Shown here piece by piece: positions 8,234-16,342 of a stretch of 40,932 nucleotides of DNA (within the stretch, counting starts at the first letter, position 1; each line of letters begins with the position of its first letter). Location of the stretch: positions 1-40,932 of the forward strand of contig JANOFU010000076.1 of assembly GCA_031413815.1 (NCBI GenBank), read 5' to 3'. The stretch comes from JAGVSR01 sp031413815 (GTDB taxonomy: Bacteria; Pseudomonadota; Alphaproteobacteria; Rhizobiales; Hyphomicrobiaceae). The position numbers and the translations under genes are program-made. The notes beneath the pieces are model-generated. The model had not been told where the DNA came from and did not search any database. It was given only the letters and a program-made list of their open reading frames with translations.

Positions 8234-9946
8234 TCACTCCGAAGCGGTTTTCACAGGCCGCGAGGGTTTGCGCATAAATGCCGGTACGTTCTCCGCAAAC
8301 CCACCGGCGACGGCTGACCCGCCTGCCGCACTGCCATCTGCCGACCGCTGAGGCTTCCTGGCGGCGTGCGGTTGTGCGTTCGATGGCTGCTGCTTAAGCG
8401 AGGCGGCCAGAGGCGTATCCGGTTGCGGAGCCCGATCTGTGCGTGGCGCGTGTCTGGTGTCCGCGGGCCGGGGTGTGCGGTGCTCTCCACGCCCTCTTGA
8501 GTCGCGGCGGGGTTGATCCGGGTGCGATTGATCGCGACGGGGCTGGTCTGCCCGTGGCTGATCTGCGCGTGGCCGTTCGACTCGTGGTTGTTCTGCGCCC
8601 GGTTGATCTGGCCCGGCGTGTTGGTGCTGCGCGTGTTGCGGTCGAGAATGGTCTGGGCGAGTGTGATCTGCCCGCGGGCCGCGCTCTGGCCGGCTTGCCC
8701 CACGTTCGGGGCGTCCACTCTCGCGACCCGGAGCACTGCGCCCGCCACGGGCCGGTGGCTTGCCGCTACGGCTACGGCGGCGTTTGCCAGCGTCGGCCCA
8801 ATCTTGTTCTGTTGGTTCATCGCCAGACCAAACGGCGGCTTCGCCTGTGATCTTCTCGATATCCTTAAGCAGCTTGAGGTCTTCCGTTGTCACAAGAGAG
8901 AACGACGCGCCTTCTTTGCCAGCGCGGCCCGTGCGGCCGATCCGGTGCACGTAGTCATCGGACTGCCAGGGCAGGTCGAAGTTGAACACGTGGCTGACGT
9001 CGGGAATATCGAGACCGCGGGCGGCCACGTCGCTGGCTGCGAGCAGAAGGATGTCGCCTGAGCGGAACTTATCGAGCGTCGCGGTGCGGGCCGACTGTTC
9101 CATGTCGCCATGCAGTGCGCCGGCATTGAAGCCATGCTTCAACAGTGACTTGTGCAGCACGGCCACGTCGCGCTTGCGATTGCAGAAGATGATCGCGTTC
9201 TTGACGTTCTCGCCGCGGATCATTTCGCGCAGCACTTCCCGCTTGTCATAATCTTCGCTGGAGGCGCAAAAGCGGAACTTCTGTGTGATGGTTTTCGCAG
9301 TTGTCGCCGGCCGCGCCACTTCGATGCGCAGAGGATCGCGTAGGAAAGTCTCGACGAGGCGCGTGATTTCCGGCGGCATGGTTGCTGAGAAAAACAGCGT
9401 CTGACGGCGCGGCGGCAGCAGCTTGCAGATCTTCTCGATGTCGGGGATGAAACCCATGTCGAGCATGCGGTCGGCTTCGTCGATCACCAGGATTTCAACG
9501 CCCATCAACATGATGCGGCCGCGGCCGAAATGGTCGAGCAGCCGTCCGGGTGTTGCGATCAAGACGTCAACGCCGCGATCGAGCTTTTTGACCTGGTCGT
9601 CCATCGACACACCGCCGATTAGCAGGGCGACGTCGAGCTTGTGATTGACGCCGTACTTTTCAAAGGCTTGCGCGACTTGTGCCGCCAGCTCGCGGGTCGG
9701 TGCTAAGATCAGCGATCGCGGCATGCGGGCCCGCGCCCGCCCGCTTTCCAGCCGTGTGATCATCGGCAGCGTGAAGGCGGCGGTCTTTCCGGTGCCAGTC
9801 TGCGCAATGCCCAGGACATCGCGCCCGCTGATAGCGACGGGAATAGCTGCGGTTTGGATAGGCGTCGCGTCGGTATATCCTGCGGCCTGTACGGCGGCGA
9901 GAACCTTAGGGCTGAGGCCAAGCTCAGCGAATGACTTCGTTTCCAA
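8234..9946 (-). CDS. DEAD-box ATP-dependent RNA helicase (RhlE type) with long low-complexity tail
   Basis: About 570 residues. The helicase core (about 1-375) has the Q motif (TPIQ), Walker A AQTGTGKT, PTRELAAQ, the DEAD box in VIDEADRMLDMGF, SAT, and HRIGRTGRAG, all intact. Such enzymes unwind RNA in ribosome assembly, mRNA decay or cold adaptation. The last roughly 195 residues are a disordered Arg/Pro/Gln/His/Asp-rich tail with repeated RADQP- and RPDH-type units, much longer than a standard RhlE tail. I chose a TTG start at 9946 with AGGTGGAG upstream; the frame is open to an ATG at 10063, but those residues do not resemble the family. It is a monocistronic minus-strand gene. Confidence 0.9.
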   Translation of the reverse strand: METKSFAELGLSPKVLAAVQAAGYTDATPIQTAAIPVAISGRDVLGIAQTGTGKTAAFTLPMITRLESGRARARMPRSLILAPTRELAAQVAQAFEKYGVNHKLDVALLIGGVSMDDQVKKLDRGVDVLIATPGRLLDHFGRGRIMLMGVEILVIDEADRMLDMGFIPDIEKICKLLPPRRQTLFFSATMPPEITRLVETFLRDPLRIEVARPATTAKTITQKFRFCASSEDYDKREVLREMIRGENVKNAIIFCNRKRDVAVLHKSLLKHGFNAGALHGDMEQSARTATLDKFRSGDILLLAASDVAARGLDIPDVSHVFNFDLPWQSDDYVHRIGRTGRAGKEGASFSLVTTEDLKLLKDIEKITGEAAVWSGDEPTEQDWADAGKRRRSRSGKPPARGGRSAPGRESGRPERGASRPERGPRADHTRPDHSRPQHAQHQHAGPDQPGAEQPRVERPRADQPRADQPRRDQSHPDQPRRDSRGRGEHRTPRPADTRHAPRTDRAPQPDTPLAASLKQQPSNAQPHAARKPQRSADGSAAGGSAVAGGFAENVPAFMRKPSRPVKTASE

Positions 9947-10260
9947 AAACTTTCGTCTCCACCTGCGTTCATTGATCCCACGCGCAACCCCTGACCCGGA
10001 CGGGCCCTGATTGCAGCGGTCGGCGAAGCGCAGGGGGAAGAGATAGTGCCTAAAAAGCGGCAAATCAAACGGCGCGGGGCCAAACTCGAAAAGGGATCAA
10101 TGAATCAATCCCCTGCGCTCGAGCGTGCCGCTTGCTGACACAGGTAAGTAACAAATGCAAGAAAAAGCACGTTTTTGTTCAAGCGCTTAAACGTCGCGCT
10201 CTGAAACTCGCTGTCCTGCGGCCAGCCAAGGCATCGGCCGGCCGCAGGAGAGCTCAAGGC
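9947..10260. other. Intergenic region upstream of the helicase gene
   Basis: No gene is seen in these 314 bp. It should hold the helicase promoter. Notable items are an AT-rich inverted repeat, AAAAA/TTTTT around GCACG (10162-10176), the palindrome AAGCGCTT (10181-10188), and the hairpin at 10215-10248 listed separately. Confidence 0.5.
10215..10248 (-). terminator. Candidate hairpin after aqpZ
   Basis: CCTGCGGCC (10215-10223) pairs perfectly with GGCCGCAGG (10240-10248), 12 bp beyond the aquaporin stop. No T tract follows on the minus strand, so it could be a weak terminator or an mRNA 3-prime stabiliser. Confidence 0.4.
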
Positions 10261-10941
10261 TTACTCCTCGCCGCTATTCATGAAGCGGTATAGGACTGCA
10301 CCCAGGATGGCCCCGGCGATGGGAGCTACCCAGAAGACCCACAGCTGCGCCAAGGGCTCGCCGCCCGCGTAAATCGCAGGGCCTAAACTGCGAGCGGGGT
10401 TCACAGACGTGTTCGACACCGGGATCGACATGATGTGAATCGCGGTCAGCGCCATACCGATCGATAACGGTGCGAATCCCGAAGGTGCGCCGGGCCGCGT
10501 CGATCCCATGATGACGATCAGGAAGAAGGCGGTCAGCACAAACTCGATCAGAAGGACGCCCTCGATGCCAACCTTGAGCATGGACAAGTCGCCATAGCCA
10601 TTGGCCGCGTAGTTACCGCCGACACCGCCGCCGATGAGATGAAACACGCCACAGGCCGAGGCGGCACCAATGCACTGGGCAATAATGTAGCCAGGCGCGC
10701 TTGCGAAATCGAAGCGGCCGCCGGCCACGAGGCCGATGGTGACGGCCGGGTTATAGTGGCCACCTGAGATGTGGCCGATCGAGCGGGCCAGCGCCATGAC
10801 GGTGAGGCCAATCGAGAACGCGACACCCATAATGCCAGCCGCGCCCGACGGAGCTGCAAACGAATAGAAGGCTGCTCCGAGTATCGACGCCATCAACATA
10901 AACGTACCGATTAGCTCGGCCACCAGTGCTCTGATGTTCAT
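10261..10941 (-). CDS. aqpZ: Aquaporin Z-type water channel
   Basis: 226 residues of the MIP fold with six membrane helices. The two pore motifs are NPA at 64-66 and NPA at 181-183. Selectivity-filter positions read as Phe42, His169, Thr178 and Arg184, the Phe-His-Thr-Arg set of strict water channels, not the wider glycerol-facilitator set. It sits in the inner membrane and speeds water flow during osmotic change. Length and motif spacing are typical. The start at 10941 has AGGGAAA upstream. It lies downstream of parE on the same strand with 224 bp between, so it probably has its own promoter. No glycerol metabolism genes are nearby. Confidence 0.93.
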   Translation of the reverse strand: MNIRALVAELIGTFMLMASILGAAFYSFAAPSGAAGIMGVAFSIGLTVMALARSIGHISGGHYNPAVTIGLVAGGRFDFASAPGYIIAQCIGAASACGVFHLIGGGVGGNYAANGYGDLSMLKVGIEGVLLIEFVLTAFFLIVIMGSTRPGAPSGFAPLSIGMALTAIHIMSIPVSNTSVNPARSLGPAIYAGGEPLAQLWVFWVAPIAGAILGAVLYRFMNSGEE

Positions 10942-11165
10942 TTGGTCTGTTTCCCTGTTGGCTTCCCCATATGCCGGTCTTGGTCAGACCTGCGGGGAAG
11001 TCTTCGATTGCGGCAGGTGTCATTTGACAAGTGCTACCGCAGCCGCGACTCGAACAAAGACCGGCTACGGACTTATATCATGGTCTGTGAAGGTGGTTTG
11101 ACAGTGTGGTGGAAGAAGCTCTTTTCGCAGACGCCCGCAATCGTTGCGCAATCTGGAGACCGCCG

Positions 11166-13175
11166 TCAGATATCCAGATCCTTTGCGAAGGCCGCGCGCT
11201 CCTGGATAAAGCGGAATCGGGCTTCGGGCTTTGAGCCCATCAGTGCGTTGACGGTTTCGGCGAGCGCGCTCTTGTCGCCGTCGCCGGCTTCGACGCGCAG
11301 GAGCAAGCGCCGTTTCGGGTCCATGGTGGTGGACTTCAAGTCTTTGAAGTCCATTTCGCCAAGGCCCTTGAACCGGGTCACGTCCGGCTTGCGGCCTTTG
11401 AAGTGCGTGGCAATGAGGTGGTCGCGGTCGCGCTCATCACGGGCGTACACGACATCGGCCTTATGCGCGATCTTGTAGAGGGGAGGCACCGCCAGGAACA
11501 GGTGGTTCTGCTCGATCAGTTCGGGCATCTCTTGGTAGAAGAATGTAATCAACAGAGCCGCGATGTGCGCGCCATCGACGTCGGCGTCGGTCATCAGGAT
11601 GACGCGCTCATAGCGCAGATCGTCGTCGCGGTATTTCGATCCCGTGCCAACTCCCAGGGCGAGCATCAGGTTTGACAGCGCTTCGTTTTGCGCCAGTTTG
11701 GCGGACGTCGCATTGGCGACGTTGAGGATCTTGCCGCGGAGCGGATAGATCGCCTGCGTCTCTCGATCGCGCGCGCTCTTGGCCGAACCGCCTGCTGAGT
11801 CGCCTTCGACGATGAAGATCTCGGTGCCGGCCGCCTGTTGAATCGAGCAATCCGCCAGTTTGCCGGGCAAGCGCAACTTTCGCGTCGCGGACTGGCGGCC
11901 GACTTCCTTTTCCTTCTTGCGCTTCAGGCGGTCTTCGGCCTGCTCGACACACCAATCCAGCAACCGCGTGGCCTGTTGCGGGCTATCTGTGAGCCAATGG
12001 TCGAACGCGTCTTTGACGGCATTTTCGACGATGCGCGTGGCTTCCTGGCTGGCGAGCTTGTCCTTGGTCTGGCCCTGGAACTCCGGCTCGCGGATGAACA
12101 CCGACAGCATGGCCGCTGCCGTGCCCAGTACGTCTTCGGCGGTGATTTGTGTGGCCTTCTTGTTGTTCACGCGCTCGCCGAATTCGCGCAGCGACTTTGA
12201 CAGCGCCGAGCGGAAGCCGTTCTCGTGCGTGCCGCCTTCGCCCGTCGGAATGGTGTTGCAATAGGACCGGCAGAAGCCGTCTTCGTCGGAAATCCAGGCG
12301 ACAGCCCACTCGACGGAGCCGTGCTTGTTTTCCTTTTCGACGTTGCCGGAGAACAGCTCCTTTGTGACGAGCGTCTGCCCCGCGATCTCGGAGGTGAGGT
12401 AGTCCTTCAAGCCGCCGGGGAAATGGAATACGGCTTCAGTGGGCGTGTCGTCTTTGATGATCGAGGGATCGCAGCTCCAACGGATTTCGACGCCACCAAA
12501 CAAATAGGCTTTGGATCGCGCCATTTTGAGGAGGCGTGCGGGCTTGAACGTGGCGCCCTTGCCGAAGATCGCTTCGTCCGGGCGGAAGCGCACTTTGGTG
12601 CCGCGCCGGTTCATGATGGAGCCGAGCTTCTCCAGCTTGGTTTGGGGAGTTCCGCGAGAAAATACCATGCGATAGAGCTGCTGGCCGCGCGCGACTTCGA
12701 CCTCGCAGGTTTCCGATAGCGCGTTGACGACGGAGACGCCGACGCCGTGCAAGCCGCCGGACGTGTTGTAGGCCTTGCCGTCGAACTTGCCGCCCGAGTG
12801 CAGCGTGCACATGATGACTTCGAGGGCGGATTTGTTTTTGAACTTTGGGTGGGGATCAACAGGGATGCCGCGGCCATTGTCGGCGACCGACAGGAAGCCT
12901 TCGGCATCCAGGTGCACTTCGATGAATGTTGCGTGGCCAGCGACAGCCTCGTCCATCGAGTTGTCGATGACTTCGGCGAACAGGTGATGCAGTGACTTTT
13001 CATCGGTGCCGCCGATGTACATGCCGGGGCGGCGGCGGACGGGCTCAAGGCCTTCCAGCACCTCGATGTCGGCGGCCGTATAACTGTCGGAGGCGTCGCC
13101 AGATTTGCGGCGCGCGGATTTGTCGGTCATCTTGCTCTCAGGTTTCGAAAACAGATCGTTTTGTGAATCGGCCAT
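11166..13175 (-). CDS. parE: DNA topoisomerase IV subunit B
   Basis: 669 residues. The N-terminal GHKL ATPase has NSMDEAVAGHA and DNGRGIPVD, then the transducer domain, then the TOPRIM domain with FIVEGDSAGGSA and the metal-binding DADVDGAHI. The C-terminal end is PEARFRFIQERAAFAKDLDI. Together with ParC it decatenates daughter chromosomes. The length and the direct run from TOPRIM to the C-terminus fit ParE rather than the longer GyrB. A polar, lysine-rich N-terminal extension of about 30 residues precedes the ATPase, as in other alphaproteobacteria. parC is not in the window, so the two subunits are unlinked here. Confidence 0.95.
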   Translation of the reverse strand: MADSQNDLFSKPESKMTDKSARRKSGDASDSYTAADIEVLEGLEPVRRRPGMYIGGTDEKSLHHLFAEVIDNSMDEAVAGHATFIEVHLDAEGFLSVADNGRGIPVDPHPKFKNKSALEVIMCTLHSGGKFDGKAYNTSGGLHGVGVSVVNALSETCEVEVARGQQLYRMVFSRGTPQTKLEKLGSIMNRRGTKVRFRPDEAIFGKGATFKPARLLKMARSKAYLFGGVEIRWSCDPSIIKDDTPTEAVFHFPGGLKDYLTSEIAGQTLVTKELFSGNVEKENKHGSVEWAVAWISDEDGFCRSYCNTIPTGEGGTHENGFRSALSKSLREFGERVNNKKATQITAEDVLGTAAAMLSVFIREPEFQGQTKDKLASQEATRIVENAVKDAFDHWLTDSPQQATRLLDWCVEQAEDRLKRKKEKEVGRQSATRKLRLPGKLADCSIQQAAGTEIFIVEGDSAGGSAKSARDRETQAIYPLRGKILNVANATSAKLAQNEALSNLMLALGVGTGSKYRDDDLRYERVILMTDADVDGAHIAALLITFFYQEMPELIEQNHLFLAVPPLYKIAHKADVVYARDERDRDHLIATHFKGRKPDVTRFKGLGEMDFKDLKSTTMDPKRRLLLRVEAGDGDKSALAETVNALMGSKPEARFRFIQERAAFAKDLDI

Positions 13176-13347
13176 GCGCCAGCGGTTCCCGATTGTGTGG
13201 GGAGTGGGCCTGGCGGCGGACGCGGGACAGGAGGCGCGCCCGGCTCCCGAATCTTGTTCGAGTCTCTCTTCCGATGAGGTCGCACGGACCGCTGTGGATT
13301 GGCAAGGTGTGTGTCAGCAACACAAACAAGCGGTGCACGGTGCCGTT

Positions 13348-13593
13348 TTACAGGTCCCGTGGCAGTGCGCCCTTGACGTTTCGCTCCGGTACGGGCTTGC
13401 CGAGTTCCTTCAGCCGGGGGATGAGCTTGACTTCAGATGCCGCGTTCCAGCCGTCTTTGCTGCCGCGAAAGCAGCCTCTGCAGGTGGTGATGGCGTAGTA
13501 CTTCATGAAGTAGCCTTCGAACGCCCCGCCACCCATCTGGAACTGATTTTTGCAGAAGAAGCATTCTTGGATATGCGGTTTGGTGCTTTTCAC
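13348..13593 (-). CDS. 81-residue CxxC...CxxC protein, unknown function
   Basis: The product opens with two CxxC knuckles, ECFFCKN and TCRGCF, about 25 residues apart, which suggests a small zinc ribbon. A basic C-terminal half (LIPRLKELGKPVPERN) follows. I do not recognise the family. The start is GTG at 13593, with AGGGAAG about 5 nt upstream; upstream in-frame codons lack such a site and encode unconvincing sequence. It lies on the same strand as parE, 172 bp ahead of it, and may be transcribed with it. No DNA-binding or catalytic motif beyond the metal-site cysteines is visible. Confidence 0.68.
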   Translation of the reverse strand: MKSTKPHIQECFFCKNQFQMGGGAFEGYFMKYYAITTCRGCFRGSKDGWNAASEVKLIPRLKELGKPVPERNVKGALPRDL

Positions 13594-14063
13594 GGTGTCT
13601 TCCCTTGCTCTGCAGTGGGCTGAGGCGGATGGCCCCTGTAACCTGATGCGATCAGTTATCATGGCGAGTGTAGTTCGCCAAAGAGCCCCATGTCTGGGCC
13701 CGTCCCGCGGTTATGAAATGCAGGTCCTAAAGAGGAAATTGGGGTGTACGCGCCGCGCTGTCTCCACTCCGCCATCCCTGCGCCCTTGAGCGGAGCATTG
13801 GGGTAGCGCGGCGGGGTTTGGCACGTCACGGGTGGTCGTCCAGATAAGGGGTGATTTGAAGTGCCTGACCCCTCTCGATGGGTGGGTGAGATGTGAGAGC
13901 GAGCAAGCAAGGTGCCTTTTCCTATTTCCCGTTGACGCGCGCCTGGGTGGCCGCCTGCCGCCCTGCGGTGCGGTCGCGCTGCGACGCGGCCATGACGGGA
14001 AAATGGAGTGCCGCGTGCGCGTCGAGGGGGGAGGTAAACGCGAGCGGCCGTCGTCGATCCTGC
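13594..14063. other. 470-bp intergenic region with structured segment
   Basis: No convincing gene on either strand. It contains the nested inverted repeats at 13751-13813 (separate entry), a CCTGACCCCT patch near 13864, and GC-rich sequence without coding character up to the ABC-F stop. Confidence 0.5.
13751..13813. ncRNA. Candidate structured RNA or nested hairpin
   Basis: Outer arms CGCCGCGCT (13751-13759) and AGCGCGGCG (13805-13813) pair perfectly over 9 bp. Inner arms CTCCGC (13767-13772) and GCGGAG (13790-13795) pair perfectly over 6 bp, giving a two-tier stem with an internal bulge. No protein-coding potential explains it. It could be a small RNA, an mRNA leader or 3-prime element, or a REP-like repeat; the strand is undecided. 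Confidence 0.35.
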
Positions 14064-15686
14064 CTAGCGGTGCAGCCCAGGCGCTTCATGGCCGGTACGG
14101 GCAACGTATTCGGTGTAGCCGCCGCCGTATTGGTGGATGCCTTCGGGCGTCAGCTCCAGCACGCGGTTGGACAGGGCCGATAGGAAATGCCGGTCATGCG
14201 AGACGAATAGCATTGCGCCCTCATAGTCCGATAGTGCCGTGATCAGCATCTCCTTGGTCATGAGATCGAGGTGATTGGTCGGCTCGTCCAGCACAAGAAA
14301 ATTCGGCGGGTCAAACAGCATCTGCGCCATGACAAGCCGCGCCTTCTCGCCGCCCGACAGAACCCGGCATTTCTTTTCTACGTCGTCGCCGGAGAATCCG
14401 AAACATCCGGCGAGCGCCCGTAACGGGCCGATGCCCGCTTGCGGGAACTGGTCCTCCAATGACTGAAACACAGTGCGATCGCCGTCCAGAAGTTCCATCG
14501 CGTGTTGTGCGAAGTAGCCCATCTTGACGCTGGCGCCGAGTGCCACCGTGCCATCGTCCGGCTGCGCCGAACCGGCGATCAGTTTGAGCAGCGTTGATTT
14601 GCCAGCTCCGTTGATACCCATCACGCACCAGCGTTCTTTGCGGCGCACCTGGAAATTCAACCCCTCGTAAATGCTCCGTGTGCCGTAGCTCTTGTGCACG
14701 TTCTTGAGGCTGGCCACGTCCTCACCCGAGCGCGGCGCTGGTGGGAACTCGAACAAGATCGTTTGCCGGCGCTTGGGCGGCTCGACCCGGTCGATCTTTT
14801 CCAAGCTCTTCACCCGGCTTTGCACTTGGGCGGCGTGGGACGCCCGGGCTTTGAACCGCTCGATGAACTTCAACTCTTTGGCCAGCATCGCCTGCTGACG
14901 ATCAAACTGCGCCTGCTGCTGCTTTTCGCTGAGCACGCGCTGCTCGACATAAAACTCATAGCCACCCGAATAGGCCGTCAGCGTGCCGCCATCGATCTCG
15001 ACAATCTTGGTGACGATGCGATCCATGAACTCGCGATCGTGCGAGGTCATCATCAGCGCGCCTTCATAACCTTTCAGAAAGTCTTCCAGCCAGATGAGAC
15101 TTTCCAAGTCGAGATGGTTGCTCGGCTCATCCAGCAGCATGACGTCAGGGCGCATGAGGAGAATGCGGGCGAGCGCGACGCGCATTTTCCAGCCGCCCGA
15201 CAGCGCGCCAACATCACCGTCCATCATCTCTTGGGCAAAGCTCAAGCCCGCCAGAACTTCGCGCGCCCGGCCTTCAAGCGCGTAGCCGCCGAGTTCCTCG
15301 TAGCGCCCCTGCACTTCGCCGTAGCGCGTGATGATTTCGTCCATTTCGTCCGCCCGGTCCGGGTCGGCCATGGCCGCTTCGAGGTTTGCGAGTTCAGCGG
15401 CGATCACGCTGACCGGGCCGGCGCCGTCCATCACCTCGGCAACTGCGCTGCGGCCACGCATGTCGCCCACGTCTTGGCTGAAGTAGCCGATGGTAATCCC
15501 GCGATCGGTCGACACCTGGCCTTCGTCGGGGGGCTCTTGTCCGGTGATCAGCCGGAACAGCGTCGTCTTGCCCGCGCCATTGGGACCGACGAGGCCGATC
15601 TTTTCACCGCGGTTGATCGCGGCGGACGCCTCGATGAACACGATCTGGTGACCGTTTTGTTTGCTGATGTTGTCGAGACGAATCAT
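14064..15686 (-). CDS. ABC-F family ATP-binding protein (YbiT-like)
   Basis: 540 residues with two ABC ATPase cassettes and no membrane domain. Cassette 1 has Walker A GPNGAGKT (34-41), signature LSGGW and Walker B with LLDEPSNHLD; cassette 2 has GINGAGKS, LSGGEK and VLDEPTNHLD. The interdomain linker is long, basic and Gln-rich (SEKQQQAQFDRQQ), as in ABC-F proteins, which bind the ribosomal E site and rescue or regulate translation. The length and linker fit the YbiT branch better than EttA or Uup, which has a C-terminal coiled coil that is absent here. It is probably monocistronic. Confidence 0.9.
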   Translation of the reverse strand: MIRLDNISKQNGHQIVFIEASAAINRGEKIGLVGPNGAGKTTLFRLITGQEPPDEGQVSTDRGITIGYFSQDVGDMRGRSAVAEVMDGAGPVSVIAAELANLEAAMADPDRADEMDEIITRYGEVQGRYEELGGYALEGRAREVLAGLSFAQEMMDGDVGALSGGWKMRVALARILLMRPDVMLLDEPSNHLDLESLIWLEDFLKGYEGALMMTSHDREFMDRIVTKIVEIDGGTLTAYSGGYEFYVEQRVLSEKQQQAQFDRQQAMLAKELKFIERFKARASHAAQVQSRVKSLEKIDRVEPPKRRQTILFEFPPAPRSGEDVASLKNVHKSYGTRSIYEGLNFQVRRKERWCVMGINGAGKSTLLKLIAGSAQPDDGTVALGASVKMGYFAQHAMELLDGDRTVFQSLEDQFPQAGIGPLRALAGCFGFSGDDVEKKCRVLSGGEKARLVMAQMLFDPPNFLVLDEPTNHLDLMTKEMLITALSDYEGAMLFVSHDRHFLSALSNRVLELTPEGIHQYGGGYTEYVARTGHEAPGLHR

Positions 15687-15788
15687 TCGGTTGGGCGCGC
15701 CTTAGGAAATGATCCGGCGCACATAGGGCATGTTGGGCCTTCGGGCTATGTGGCGCTCTGGCGGAGGAGGCTTGGCTATCAGCACGCC

Positions 15789-16244
15789 TCAATGCTTGGC
15801 AAACACCTCGGAGGTACCGTCTTTTTTGATCAGGAGGACGTCGTAGGGGTCTTTTTGATCACCGGATTCCATGCCGGGCGAGCCAACCGGCATGCCAGGG
15901 ACGCTGAGGCCTATGGCGTCTGGCTTCTCGGCGAGCAGGCGTTTCACATCCTCGGCAGGCACGTGGCCTTCGATGGCGTAGCCACCGATCATGGCGGTGT
16001 GGCACGAGGTCTGATCAGGCTTCAGGCCGATGTGCACCTTGAACCGGTGCAGGTCTGTGTTGGCCATTTCTTTGGCTTCAAGCGCGAATCCATTCTGTGA
16101 CATGTGCGCCATCCACTTGGTGCAGCAGTCGCAGCTGGCACTCTTGAAAATCTGGCCGGCGGTGGATTGCGGTGCGGGCTCCGCACGAACAGGGACCGCT
16201 GCAAGCAGAACGGCAGCACACAAGAGAGTGATGATTGGGCGCAT
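15789..16244 (-). CDS. Periplasmic DUF411 metal-binding protein
   Basis: 151 residues. A signal peptide (about 1-21, ending VPVRAEP) precedes a DUF411 domain. Cys38, Cys40 and Cys41 in SASCDCCTKW, a further Cys in TSCHT, and the C-terminal VPGMPVGSPGME block are the family hallmarks. Members often occur in copper-resistance loci and are thought to bind or deliver metal in the periplasm. No copper ATPase or multicopper oxidase is adjacent here, so the metal is inferred from the family only. It shares the strand with the ABC-F gene, with 102 bp between, and its start is divergent from the ABC1 kinase gene. Confidence 0.87.
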   Translation of the reverse strand: MRPIITLLCAAVLLAAVPVRAEPAPQSTAGQIFKSASCDCCTKWMAHMSQNGFALEAKEMANTDLHRFKVHIGLKPDQTSCHTAMIGGYAIEGHVPAEDVKRLLAEKPDAIGLSVPGMPVGSPGMESGDQKDPYDVLLIKKDGTSEVFAKH

Positions 16245-16342
16245 GGCAGACCTCGGCTTTCGTCTCGTCTATGCCATGGGGTGGCAATCTTGTCGCCTGA
16301 CAACCACGTAACGATTAAGTTCCTCTCGCACCCGAAGGCCCC

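Noticed and set aside
10942..11165. Possible small plus-strand gene between aqpZ and parE
   Set aside because: The open frame continues antisense into parE and has no homology signal or ribosome site.
14694..16100. 468-codon open frame on the plus strand across the ABC-F and DUF411 genes
   Set aside because: It is antisense to genes with unmistakable ABC and DUF411 motifs, is rich in His/Asp/Gln typical of an antisense frame, and has no recognisable domain.
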